The notes beneath the pieces were generated by a model. That model was not told the origin of the DNA. It worked only from the letters and a program-made list of their open reading frames with translations, and ran no database searches. Positions 24,947-35,601 of a DNA stretch of 64,000 bases are shown piece by piece (the stretch's first letter is position 1; each line of letters opens with the position of its first letter). Origin of the DNA: Streptomyces bungoensis (GTDB lineage: Bacteria > Actinomycetota > Actinomycetes > Streptomycetales > Streptomycetaceae); the NCBI RefSeq assembly GCF_001514215.1, contig NZ_KQ948855.1, positions 257,006-321,005 of the forward strand, in the 5' to 3' direction. A program made the position numbers and the translations under genes.

Positions 24947-27678
24947 TGGCCGCCCGGCCCGCCGCCGGGCGGCGTGCCGTCGAGGTGCTGCTGGAGACGG
25001 AGCTGCCGCGGGCCGAGGGGCGGCGGCTGGTGCTGGTCGACGCCGTGTGGGCGGGCGGTGACGAGGAGCGGGAGTTCACCGTGCGGGTGGACGGCGCCGC
25101 CCGGCGCGTGCACGTCACCGACCAGGACTCGCCGCTCGGCATCGCCGACGCCTGGCGGCGCCACACCACCGAGACCGACCCCGGCGGGGACAGCGTCCTC
25201 GTCGTCACCGGCAGGGTCCCCGCCGACCAGCTGGGCTGGGACCTGCGCGGACACGCCGTGCGGCGCAGGCCGCTGGCCGTCGAGCAGGCCGACATCGTCA
25301 AGCAGCTGTTCGGGGCCGGTGACCTGGACACCCGGATGGTGCGCGAGACCTGGCTGCTCGACGCGCTCCTGGAGGCCGAACCGCCCGGCGGCTGGCCCAG
25401 AGCCGGGTCCGTCCTCACCCGCGACCGGGCACTGCGCGCCCTGCTCGCCGCCCGCGTCGGCCTCGGCGACATGCGCGCCGACTCCCTCGACCTGGACGCC
25501 GACACCCTCTTCGACTGGAGCCGCACCCCGGCCGGTCCCCGGCTGTTCGCCGAACTGCCCGACCAGCAGCGGGCCGGACTGGCGGAATGGCTGGAGGAGG
25601 TGACCGGGCCCGCCGCACCCACGCTGCTCGCGCTGGCGGCCGACGGGCGGGGCGCCGACGCGCTGCCGCTCGGCGCGCTCGCCTCGGCCGTCCTCGCCTG
25701 CCCGTCGGCCGCCGACGCCGGGTTCGCGCTCGGCACGCTGTTCGGCCGGGCGCTCGGCTCGTTCGACGTACTCGGCCCGTACGCGGCGGCGGCCACCGGC
25801 GTGCTCACCCGGTGGATCGCGCAGGCGGAGGCGGGCGGAGGGGCGGGCGCGGACGCCCACAGCCGGGTCCTGGCCGTGCTGGAGCGTGCCGACCAACTCG
25901 CCGAGACCGCCCGGCTGACCGGCCTGCTGGCCGGGGACCGACTGCTGCCCTCCGGCTACCGGACGCGGCTGCGGTCACTCGCCGCCGCACTCGACGGACG
26001 GCCCGGCCCGGCCCAGGCCGCGCTGCGCGATCTCGCCGACCACCAGCTCGCCGTCCTGCACACCGAATCCACCGAGCGGGCCCGGACCGCCGTACGCCTG
26101 TTGCGCTGGCTCGACACCCCGCAGGCCGCCCCGGGCTCGGTCGGCAGGAGCGTGCGCCACCACATGGAGTCCACCGGCTGGGTGGACCTGGCGGCCGGAA
26201 TACTCGCCGAGGGCGACGCCTCGCGGGACAGCGAGGTCGGAGAGGCGTACCACCGGCTGATCGCCCGGGTGCGCGACCGGCGCCGGCAACTCGACGAGCA
26301 GTTCGCCGCCGTCCTCGCCACCTGGACCGAGGCCGCCTCCCAGCAGGCTCCGAACGGGGCACTGCTGATCGAGGACGTGCTCGCGGAGGCGGCCGCGCCC
26401 CTCGCCCGGGACGGCGGACGGCCGCTCATCCTCGTCCTGGACGGGATGAGTGCCGACGTGGCCGTCGAACTCGCCGCCGGGTTCGACCGGCGGAACTGGA
26501 CCGAGATCGTCCCCGCCGCGGAGGCGGGCCGGCTCGCCGCCGTCGCCATGCTGCCCACCCTGACGAAGATCAGCCGGGCGTCGCTGCTCTGCGGAGCGCC
26601 CGCCGAGGGCGGCCAGGACGTGGAGCGGGCCGGGTTCACGGCCTTCTGGAAGAAGCGCCGTCGGGAAGCGGTGCTCTTCCACAAGGGCGGCTTCGAAGGA
26701 ACGGCCGGACACCGGCTCGCACCCGAACTCCTCGGCGCGCTCGCCGACGACAGAACGATCGTCGGGGTCATCCTCAACACCATCGACGACGCCCTCGCGG
26801 ACGGACGCGAGAGCGGGCGCGCCCGCTGGCGCATCGGCGACATCGCCAAGCTGGCCGACCTGCTGGGCGCCGCCCTCGGCGCCGGCCGTCCGGTCCTGCT
26901 CGTCTCCGACCACGGGCACGTCCTGGACCGCGGCCCGCGCGAGGCGGGCCCCGTGGTCGCCGAGGGCGTGCAGGGAGCCCGCTGGCGTACCGGGCCCGCC
27001 CAGTCCGGCGAGGTGGAGCTCGCCGGGCCACGTGTCCGGGCCGGCGGCGGGCGCGTCGCCGCCGCCTGGCGCGACGACCTGCGCTACACCGCTCGCCAGG
27101 CCGGCTACCACGGCGGCGCCTCACTCGCCGAGGTCACCGTTCCCGTACTGGCGTTCGTGCCGTCCGACAGCGAGATCCCGGCCGGCTGGGCCGCACTGCC
27201 CGCCGAGAACACCGCCCCCGAGTGGTGGCGGGGCGCTGCCGAACCCGCACAGCCGCAGGAGACCGCGCCCGCCCCGCCCCGCGGCAAGGGCGGCCGCAAG
27301 CAGCCGGCGCAGTCCGAAGGGCTGTTCCCTCAGCCTCCGCAGCCGGGCCACGTCACGCCGGGCGAACAGACGGTGCGCAGCAAGCCGTACGAGACGCAGC
27401 GCGAGTTCGTGCGGAACGCGCCGGCCGGACCGGCCGTGGCCGCCGCGCTCGACGCGCTGCTCGAAGCGGGCGGCAAACTGTCCCCGGCCGCCGTCGCCGC
27501 CGCCGCCCAGGCCGCCACCGGCAAGTCCGAACGCAACCCGCAGCGGTTCGTCACCATGCTCGAACGGCTCCTCAACATCGACGGCTACCCCGTGCTCCAG
27601 CTGGTCGAGTCCGGGCGCACCGTCCACCTCGACAAGGAGCTGCTGCGGCAGCAGTTCCTGGAAGGCACGCCCTCGTGA
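24946..27678 (+). CDS. pglZ: PglZ, BREX-2 alkaline-phosphatase-fold protein
   Basis: 910-residue protein, the signature component of all BREX systems. The metal-binding core of the alkaline-phosphatase superfamily is visible as LILVLDGMSADVAVEL (about residues 495-510) and VLLVSDHGHVLD (about 648-660). An N-terminal ~450-residue helical region precedes it, and a Pro-rich linker (about 765-790) leads to a short C-terminal domain. Recently studied PglZ proteins act as metal-dependent nucleases or phosphodiesterases. ATG 24946 overlaps the pglY stop by 1 nt and its own stop overlaps brxD by 4 nt (GTGA). Confidence 0.95.
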   Translation: MAARPAAGRRAVEVLLETELPRAEGRRLVLVDAVWAGGDEEREFTVRVDGAARRVHVTDQDSPLGIADAWRRHTTETDPGGDSVLVVTGRVPADQLGWDLRGHAVRRRPLAVEQADIVKQLFGAGDLDTRMVRETWLLDALLEAEPPGGWPRAGSVLTRDRALRALLAARVGLGDMRADSLDLDADTLFDWSRTPAGPRLFAELPDQQRAGLAEWLEEVTGPAAPTLLALAADGRGADALPLGALASAVLACPSAADAGFALGTLFGRALGSFDVLGPYAAAATGVLTRWIAQAEAGGGAGADAHSRVLAVLERADQLAETARLTGLLAGDRLLPSGYRTRLRSLAAALDGRPGPAQAALRDLADHQLAVLHTESTERARTAVRLLRWLDTPQAAPGSVGRSVRHHMESTGWVDLAAGILAEGDASRDSEVGEAYHRLIARVRDRRRQLDEQFAAVLATWTEAASQQAPNGALLIEDVLAEAAAPLARDGGRPLILVLDGMSADVAVELAAGFDRRNWTEIVPAAEAGRLAAVAMLPTLTKISRASLLCGAPAEGGQDVERAGFTAFWKKRRREAVLFHKGGFEGTAGHRLAPELLGALADDRTIVGVILNTIDDALADGRESGRARWRIGDIAKLADLLGAALGAGRPVLLVSDHGHVLDRGPREAGPVVAEGVQGARWRTGPAQSGEVELAGPRVRAGGGRVAAAWRDDLRYTARQAGYHGGASLAEVTVPVLAFVPSDSEIPAGWAALPAENTAPEWWRGAAEPAQPQETAPAPPRGKGGRKQPAQSEGLFPQPPQPGHVTPGEQTVRSKPYETQREFVRNAPAGPAVAAALDALLEAGGKLSPAAVAAAAQAATGKSERNPQRFVTMLERLLNIDGYPVLQLVESGRTVHLDKELLRQQFLEGTPS

Positions 27679-29018
27679 ACACCGCAGACGGCCCCCAGGC
27701 AGGGGGCATCAGCCCCGCCCGCGCCCGGGACGTGGTCGACGCGCTGCGCCGCGGCACCGTGCCGCAGCAGGGGCTCGGGCTGTTCGCCGTCGGCCTGGAC
27801 CGGTTCGCGGGCGCCCTCGACGACGACCTCGCCACCGTCGCCCGCGGCGGCTCCGCCTTCCACGCGCTGCGCGGTGAGTACGGCTCCGGCAAGACGTTCT
27901 TCGCCCGCTGGCTCGCCGAGCGGGCCAAGCGGCGGGGCCTGGCCGTCAGCGAGGTGCAGATCTCCGAGACGGAGACTCCGCTGCACCGGTTGGAGACCGT
28001 GTACCGGCGGCTCACGGAACGGCTGGCGACGGCCACCCATGCACCGTCCGCCCTGCGCGCCGTGATCGACTCCTGGTTCTACGCGCTGGAGGAGGAGGTC
28101 CTCGACGCCGGGGACGCCGACCAGGACGACGAGGCCGGACTCGCCCGCGCCGTCGACGAGTTGCTGGAGCGGCGGCTCGCGGACGTCGCCCGCACGACCC
28201 CCGCCTTCTCGGCCGCGCTGCGCGGCTACCGCGAGGCCGTGGCGGCCGGTGACGGAGCACGCGCCGAGGCACTGATCGCCTGGCTCGGCGGCCAGAAGTC
28301 CGTGGCCGCCTCCGCCAAACGGGCCGCCGGGGTACGCGGCGACCTGGACCACTTCGCCGCGCTCGGGTTCCTCCAGGGGCTGCTGACCGTGCTGCGGGAC
28401 TGCGGTCACCCCGGGCTGCTCCTCGTCCTCGACGAGGTGGAGACCCTCCAGCGGGTGCGCGGCGACGTGCGGGAGAAGTCCCTCAACGCCCTGCGCCAAC
28501 TGCTCGACGAGATCGACGCCGGACGATTCCCGGGGCTGTTCCTCGTCATCACCGGTACCCCCGCCTTCTACGACGGACAGCAGGGCGTGCAGCGCCTGGC
28601 ACCGCTCGCCCAGCGGCTGGCCACGGACTTCACGACCGACCCGCGGTTCGACTCGCCCCGGGCCGTCCAACTGCGCCTGCCCGGCTTCGATCTGGCCTCC
28701 CTCGGGGAACTGGGGCGCAAGGTGCGCGGCGTGTACGAGGCCACCGCCCGCAACCCGAAGCGCGTCGCAGCCCGCGCCGATGACGGCTATCTGGACGAGC
28801 TGGCGCGTGCCGTCACCGGATCGCTCGGCGGCAAGGCCGGCATCGCGCCCCGGCTGTACCTGCGGAAGCTGGTCGCCGACGTGCTCGACCGGATCGACAC
28901 CTTCGACGACTTCGATCCCCGCGTCCACTACACCCTCACCGTGAACACCGCGGAACTCGACGAGGTGGAGCGCAACGCGGCCGCGGGCGCCGGTGACGTG
29001 GAGCTGGAGCTGCCGTGA
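27675..29018 (+). CDS. brxD: BrxD, BREX-2 ATP-binding protein
   Basis: 447-residue AAA/ORC-like ATPase. Walker A GEYGSGKTFFARWL begins near residue 64 and Walker B LLLVLDEVETLQR near residue 249, with an arginine-containing ...FLVITGTPAFYD sensor segment after it. BrxD is the type 2-specific ATPase, distinct from PglY. The GTG start at 27675 is fixed by the 4-nt overlap with the pglZ stop. The gene is coupled in turn to brxHI by another GTGA overlap. Confidence 0.92.
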   Translation: MNTADGPQAGGISPARARDVVDALRRGTVPQQGLGLFAVGLDRFAGALDDDLATVARGGSAFHALRGEYGSGKTFFARWLAERAKRRGLAVSEVQISETETPLHRLETVYRRLTERLATATHAPSALRAVIDSWFYALEEEVLDAGDADQDDEAGLARAVDELLERRLADVARTTPAFSAALRGYREAVAAGDGARAEALIAWLGGQKSVAASAKRAAGVRGDLDHFAALGFLQGLLTVLRDCGHPGLLLVLDEVETLQRVRGDVREKSLNALRQLLDEIDAGRFPGLFLVITGTPAFYDGQQGVQRLAPLAQRLATDFTTDPRFDSPRAVQLRLPGFDLASLGELGRKVRGVYEATARNPKRVAARADDGYLDELARAVTGSLGGKAGIAPRLYLRKLVADVLDRIDTFDDFDPRVHYTLTVNTAELDEVERNAAAGAGDVELELP

Positions 29019-31159
29019 GCGCCGACGCGCTGGACCTGCTCGACCCGATCCTCACCCACCACATCGTCAACTCGCTGGGCTGGCGCTCTCTTCGGCCACT
29101 GCAGGAGGAGGCGATCGGGCCGCTGCTGTCCGGGCAGGACGCCGTACTGCTGGCGCCGACCGCCGGCGGCAAGACGGAGGCCGCCGCGTTCCCCCTCCTC
29201 ACCCGCGCACAGCGGCACGGGTGGAAGGGCACCGGCATCCTCTACGTCACCCCGCTCAAGGCGCTCCTCAACAATCTGCACCCCCGGCTGGAGACGTACG
29301 CCGGCTGGGTGGGGCGGACGGCCGAGCTGTGGCACGGCGACATCGCCTCCAGCAGGCGCCGGCGCATCCTGTCCCAACGCCCGGACCTGCTGCTGACCAC
29401 CCCCGAGTCGCTGGAGGCGATGCTGGTCAGCGCGAACGTGGACCACCGGACGTTCTTCTCCGGTGTGCACAGCGTGGTAGTCGACGAGGTGCACGCCTTC
29501 GCCGGCGACGACCGCGGCTGGCATCTGCTGGCCGTGCTGGAACGGCTGCAGAAGATCGTCGAACGGCCGGTGCAGCGGGTCGGTCTGTCCGCCACCGTCG
29601 GCAACCCGCACGAGCTGCTGGACTGGCTCCAGGGATCCGGCAAGGGACGCCGGCCAGGACAGGTCATCGCTCCCGGGGTAGCGCTCCCCCAGGCGGAGGG
29701 CATGCAGTCCGTGGCGTCCGTGAGTGTCCCGCCCGGTGACATCGAGCTGGACTTCGTCGGCTCGGTCGCCAACGCGGCCACCGTCATCGCCGCCCTGCAC
29801 CGGGGCGAGAAGCGCCTGGTGTTCTGCGAGACCCGGCGCACCGTCGAGGAGCTGGGCGAGCAGCTCCGGCTGCGCGGCGTCACCACCTTCCTCTCGCACG
29901 CCTCGCTGTCCACCGACGAACGACGGCGCGCGGAGGAGGCCTTCGCCGAGGCCCGGGACTGCGTGATCGTGTCCACCAGCACGCTGGAACTCGGCATCGA
30001 CGTCGGCGACCTGGACCGGGTCATCCAGTTGGAGGCACCGGCCACGGTGGCCTCGTTCCTGCAACGGCTGGGCCGTACCGGACGCCGCCCCGGCACCCTC
30101 CGCAACTGCCTGTTCCTCGCCCTGACCGATGCCGGGTTCCTGTCAGCGGCGGCCCTGCTGCTGGCCTGGTCGCGCGGCTGGGTGGAGCCGGTGACCGCAC
30201 CTCCTGAGCCACGGCACCTCATCGCGCAGCAACTCCTCGCGCTGTGCCTCCAGGAGCACCGGGTCGGGGAGAACCTGTGGCAGGAGTGGTGGGGCGGGCT
30301 CGGGCCGTTCGGGGCGGGCGCCGAGACCGTCGTACGGCACCTCGTCGAGCAGGGATACCTGGAGCGCGACGGCGGCACGTTGTTCATCGGGCCCGAGGCC
30401 GAACGCCGCTTCGGGCACCGGCACTTCATGAACCTGACGGCGTCCTTCACCGCGCCGCCCGAGTTCACCGTCCTCAGTGGGCGGACAGAGATCGGCCGCA
30501 CGGACCCGGACCTGCTCACCGAGGAGGTCGAGGGGCCCCGCAAACTGCTCCTGGCGGGCCGCAGCTGGCTGGTGACGTACATCGACTGGCGGCGCAGGCG
30601 CTGCTTCGTGGAGCCCGTGGACGAGGGCGGGCGGGCCAAGTGGAGCGGCTTCGGCCCGGACCGGGTCCGCTCCTTCACGCTGGCCCGGGCCGCCCGCGAG
30701 GTGCTGCTCGGTACCGATCCCCCGGTACTGCTCACCCGCCGGGGCGAGGCCAAACTGGCCGAGGCCCGGGAGTCGCACCTGGACGTGGTGCACCCGGCGG
30801 GGACCGTCATCAGCCGCCGCGGTGACGACGACGTGCGCTGGTGGACGTGGGCCGGTCACCGGGCGAACGCCACGCTGGCCGCGTCACTGCCGTCCGTCGT
30901 CCTGTGCCACCGCTTCGTCGACGACCGTTTCATCCGCCTGCGCGACGACGTGACGCGCGAGTCATGGCACACGGCCGTCGCTGACGCGGGAACCGGCCTC
31001 ACCCTGCCCGATGTGGACATCCGCGCGGTCCGCGGCCTGAAGTTCGCGGAGGCCCTGCCCCAGCGACTCGCACAGGCCACCCTGGCGGCCCGGCTGGCGG
31101 ACGAGGCCGGGGCACGGGCGGCACTGGCGGAGCCGGTGCGCTTCGTCAGCTTCCCGTGA
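29015..31159 (+). CDS. brxHI: BrxHI, BREX-2 DEAD/DEAH-type helicase
   Basis: 714-residue Lhr-like superfamily 2 helicase. Motif I APTAGGKTEAAAFPLL, motif II VVVDEVHAF (DEVH), motif III GLSATV, and motif VI QRLGRTGRRPG are all present in order, followed by a C-terminal domain of the Lhr type. Last gene of the pglY-pglZ-brxD-brxHI unit, with GTG 29015 overlapping the brxD stop. With PglX these complete every type 2 component except PglW. Confidence 0.92.
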   Translation: MSADALDLLDPILTHHIVNSLGWRSLRPLQEEAIGPLLSGQDAVLLAPTAGGKTEAAAFPLLTRAQRHGWKGTGILYVTPLKALLNNLHPRLETYAGWVGRTAELWHGDIASSRRRRILSQRPDLLLTTPESLEAMLVSANVDHRTFFSGVHSVVVDEVHAFAGDDRGWHLLAVLERLQKIVERPVQRVGLSATVGNPHELLDWLQGSGKGRRPGQVIAPGVALPQAEGMQSVASVSVPPGDIELDFVGSVANAATVIAALHRGEKRLVFCETRRTVEELGEQLRLRGVTTFLSHASLSTDERRRAEEAFAEARDCVIVSTSTLELGIDVGDLDRVIQLEAPATVASFLQRLGRTGRRPGTLRNCLFLALTDAGFLSAAALLLAWSRGWVEPVTAPPEPRHLIAQQLLALCLQEHRVGENLWQEWWGGLGPFGAGAETVVRHLVEQGYLERDGGTLFIGPEAERRFGHRHFMNLTASFTAPPEFTVLSGRTEIGRTDPDLLTEEVEGPRKLLLAGRSWLVTYIDWRRRRCFVEPVDEGGRAKWSGFGPDRVRSFTLARAAREVLLGTDPPVLLTRRGEAKLAEARESHLDVVHPAGTVISRRGDDDVRWWTWAGHRANATLAASLPSVVLCHRFVDDRFIRLRDDVTRESWHTAVADAGTGLTLPDVDIRAVRGLKFAEALPQRLAQATLAARLADEAGARAALAEPVRFVSFP

Positions 31160-31267
31160 CGGGCGCGGGGAACTGCGCGAGCAACCAAGAGCGGCGCCGC
31201 ACCCGGCGTAGGACCGCGGCTAGGCAGACGCGAACCCACCCGGCACAGGCACGCGCATGGGAAAACG

Positions 31268-31307
31268 CACGGTGCCCAGCACCCCCGAAGGGGCGCTGGG
31301 CACCGTG
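31268..31307. terminator. groEL terminator
   Basis: Perfect 13-bp inverted repeat (31268-31280 with 31295-31307) with a GC-rich loop, 30 bp beyond the groEL stop and also downstream of the convergent brxHI. It can serve both. Confidence 0.85.
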
Positions 31308-31337
31308 GTTCAGCTCAGCCGAGGCTCAGCGCAGCGC

Positions 31338-33083
<1,746 letters not shown>

Positions 33084-33392
33084 CTACTTCTCGATGATCG
33101 CGAGGACGTCGCGAGCCGAGAGGACGAGGTACTCCTCGCCGTTGTACTTCACCTCGGTGCCGCCGTACTTGCTGTACAGGACGACGTCGCCGACCTTGAC
33201 GTCGAGCGGCAGGCGCTCGCCGTTCTCGAACCGACCCGGGCCCACGGCGAGGACGGCGCCCTCCTGGGGCTTCTCCTTCGCGGTGTCCGGGATGACCAGG
33301 CCAGAGGCGGTGGTCTGCTCGGCGTCGAGCGGCTGGACCACGATGCGGTCCTCGAGCGGCTTGATGGCAACCTTGGAGCTGGTGGTCGTCAC
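33084..33392 (-). CDS. groES: GroES co-chaperonin
   Basis: 102-residue 10 kDa chaperonin with [13 protein letters not shown] at the N-terminus, the mobile-loop region ([13 protein letters not shown]) and [18 protein letters not shown]. First gene of the groES-groEL1 operon, with a GGGGGAGG-type ribosome binding site upstream of GTG/ATG 33392. Transcription is controlled by HrcA through the upstream CIRCE elements. Confidence 0.98.
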   Translation of the reverse strand: MTTTSSKVAIKPLEDRIVVQPLDAEQTTASGLVIPDTAKEKPQEGAVLAVGPGRFENGERLPLDVKVGDVVLYSKYGGTEVKYNGEEYLVLSARDVLAIIEK

Positions 33393-33491
33393 GATCCGAC
33401 CTCCCCCTTCGGAGATCTCACGGGGTTAACTGTCTGAGGTGGCGACCAGGTGGATCCGTCGTCGCGGGTGCCGGACCTGCCCGTCGCGTTG

Positions 33492-33565
33492 TTGGCACTC
33501 TCCAGTGGGGAGTGCCAGAGCCGAGACTATGACCGCGATTAGCACTCGGTCAAGCGGAGTGCCAA
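33492..33565 (-). promoter_or_regulatory. groES promoter with two CIRCE (HrcA) operators
   Basis: Two CIRCE palindromes, each with 9-bp arms and 9-nt spacer: 33539-33565 (TTAGCACTC-N9-GAGTGCCAA) and 33492-33518 (TTGGCACTC-N9-GAGTGCCAG). On the minus strand a promoter, TTGACC at 33553-33548 and TAGTCT at 33529-33524 with an 18-nt spacer, overlaps the distal CIRCE. Binding of HrcA there would block the -35 region. Confidence 0.92.
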
Positions 33566-33730
33566 TTGCCGTGCGGCGCGTCGGCCGAGAGTGGGCTACC
33601 GGAGTGGGTGAGCGGCCGCCTCTTGCCCCGCCGTCTGGGCGGCTGCCGCCCCCAGGCCCCCGCTGTCGGGCCTTCGGCCCTCGTCCTCAAACGCCGGACG
33701 GGCTGATCGGCGCCCGCCCCCGGATCGGCC
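33566..33730. other. Upstream spacer of groES
   Basis: No gene supported. GC-rich sequence containing a short hairpin around 33648-33700 that may terminate the neighbouring deacetylase transcript. Confidence 0.3.
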
Positions 33731-34582
33731 TCAGTCCAGATAGTCCTCCAACCGCCCCACCGTCAGCCCCCGCTGCTGCACCCTGCGCAGCACCCGGGTC
33801 GTGCGGTCGCTCAGGGACGGGCCCGTGGCCTCGTCGGGGCCGACCACGACGATGTCACCGGGGCGCAGGTGGTGCTCGCCGTGGGTGTAGACGAGGTCGG
33901 CCGGGGTCATCGCGGCCCGCCACAGGACGAGGGTGGAGATGCCGCAGTCGGCCGCCGCGCGCCGGGTGGTGGTGTCGTAGGCGCCGTAGGGCGGGCGGAA
34001 GAGGCGGGGGCGGACGCCGAGGCGGGATCTGAGCCGGTCCTGCTGGCCGCAGATCTCGGTGCGCTGGCCGGCGTACGGCAGCCCGGCCAGGGCGCGGTGT
34101 TCGAGGGTGTGGTTCTCGATGCCGGCGCCGGCCGCGCGCAGCCGGGCGAAGTGGCCGTAGCCGGGTCCCACGACGCTGTCGGTGAGGAAGAGGCTGACGG
34201 GCAGGCGGAGTTCGCGGACCATGTCGACGAACCGGGGGTCGCGTTCGGCGCCGTCGTCGTAGGTGAGGAAGACGACCTTGTCGCGGGTGGCCACGTGGTC
34301 CACGGCCCGGGGCAGCGGGGCGCCGGGCCGGTGGGCGGACAACGGGCGGGCCGGCGGGCTGGGCGGGGCGGCGAGCGGGGCGGTCAGGCCCCAGCGGCGG
34401 TAGGCGCGGCCCGCGGCCGCCGGGCCGGGCGGCCGCACCTCGCCGGCCGCCCGCTTGCCCAGGCGTTCGATGGGGTCGACGGAGGAGGCGCAGCCGATGA
34501 GCAGCAGGGAGGAGGCGAGTGCGGCGGCGAGCGCGGGGCGGGCGCGCGCCGGGCCGCGCCCCGGACTCCTCCCCCGCGTCAC
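33731..34582 (-). CDS. Polysaccharide deacetylase family lipoprotein
   Basis: 283-residue lipoprotein (lipobox LLIGC near residue 31) with a NodB-type carbohydrate esterase 4 domain: motif 1 FLTYDDG, motif 2 HTLEH, motif 3 RPPYGAYD. The usual TFDDG is TYDDG. Such enzymes remove acetyl groups from cell-wall or exopolysaccharide amino sugars on the outer face of the membrane. The GTG start overlaps the upstream paralogue's stop by 4 nt. A tandem duplicate of the next gene; some late motifs look weaker, so activity may be reduced. Confidence 0.88.
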   Translation of the reverse strand: MTRGRSPGRGPARARPALAAALASSLLLIGCASSVDPIERLGKRAAGEVRPPGPAAAGRAYRRWGLTAPLAAPPSPPARPLSAHRPGAPLPRAVDHVATRDKVVFLTYDDGAERDPRFVDMVRELRLPVSLFLTDSVVGPGYGHFARLRAAGAGIENHTLEHRALAGLPYAGQRTEICGQQDRLRSRLGVRPRLFRPPYGAYDTTTRRAAADCGISTLVLWRAAMTPADLVYTHGEHHLRPGDIVVVGPDEATGPSLSDRTTRVLRRVQQRGLTVGRLEDYLD

Positions 34583-35511
34583 AGGTAGTCCTCCAGGCGG
34601 GCCACGGCGTAGCCGTCGCTCGTGACCTTGTTCAGGAAGCGGCGCATGTCGTCGACCATCGTGCCGTCCCAGTCGTCGGTGCCGCGGAAGTGGGTGAGCA
34701 CGATGTCGCCGGGGCGCATCTTCTGGTCGTCCTCGCGGTACTCCCAGTGGTCGACGTACACCTCCTCGTTCCAGATCGGCGCGTACTTGATGCCGCAGGA
34801 CTTGGCGACCATCAGGGTGTCCTGGTTGTAGTTGCCGTAGGGCGGCCGGAAGACCTCGGGGCGCTTGCCGAACTGCCGCTGCATGACGTCCTGCATGCCG
34901 CAGATCTCGTCCTGCTGCTGCTCGTAGGTGAGGCCGGGCAGGTAGGGGTGGTGCAGGGTGTGGTTGTTGAGGGTGTTGCCGTAGGACTGCGCCTTGCGGA
35001 AGTAGCCGTAGTCGTCCTTCACCAGGTAGTCGCTGAGGAACGCGGTGTACGGGATCTTCAGGTCCCGCATCATCTGCAGGAACCTGGGGTCCTTCTCCGA
35101 GCCGTCGTCGATCGTGAGGAAGACGATCTTCTGCCTGGTCGGGATCGTGGTGAAGACCGGCGGCAGGTTCCAGTCCTCCTGGTGGTCCACCTCGAAGCCG
35201 GGCCGGGCGGTGATCCTCGGCTTCACCGCGGGCGGCGGCGGAGGGGTCAGCGGGACCTGGTCCAGTCCCCAGCGCTTGGCGGCGGCGACCAGCCGGGCGT
35301 GTTCGGCGGCCTGGCGCTGCGCGCGGGCGGCCGGGTCCGCGGGGCCGCCCCGGGCGGGCTGCCCGCCGGACGCGGGGTGGGTGTGGGAGTCCGCGTCGGG
35401 GGCGGAGCAGCCGGAGGCGAGGGCGGCGGAGGCCAGCGCGGCCGCACCGCAGCGGAGGGCGAGCTTCAGGAGCCGTGCCCGGAATTTGTCATTTTGTACT
35501 ACGACTCGCAT
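34579..35511 (-). CDS. Polysaccharide deacetylase family lipoprotein
   Basis: 310-residue lipoprotein (lipobox ALASGC) with a NodB domain: FLTIDDGSEKDPRFL (motif 1 TIDDG), NNHTLHH (motif 2), RPPYGNYN (motif 3) and a C-terminal RPGDIVLTHFRG. It lacks the Phe of the standard TFDDG, as does its tandem partner. ATG 35511 begins the signal peptide. Coupled to the downstream paralogue by a GTGA overlap, so both are made together and probably modify the cell envelope. Confidence 0.9.
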   Translation of the reverse strand: MRVVVQNDKFRARLLKLALRCGAAALASAALASGCSAPDADSHTHPASGGQPARGGPADPAARAQRQAAEHARLVAAAKRWGLDQVPLTPPPPPAVKPRITARPGFEVDHQEDWNLPPVFTTIPTRQKIVFLTIDDGSEKDPRFLQMMRDLKIPYTAFLSDYLVKDDYGYFRKAQSYGNTLNNHTLHHPYLPGLTYEQQQDEICGMQDVMQRQFGKRPEVFRPPYGNYNQDTLMVAKSCGIKYAPIWNEEVYVDHWEYREDDQKMRPGDIVLTHFRGTDDWDGTMVDDMRRFLNKVTSDGYAVARLEDYL

Positions 35512-35601
35512 GGCTTTGGATCCAACCAGGCACCGGTCCCGCATCCGGCCCGACACCACCGCCGCGGGCGCACGGTCCACCGACTGGCCCACAATGACCC
35601 G

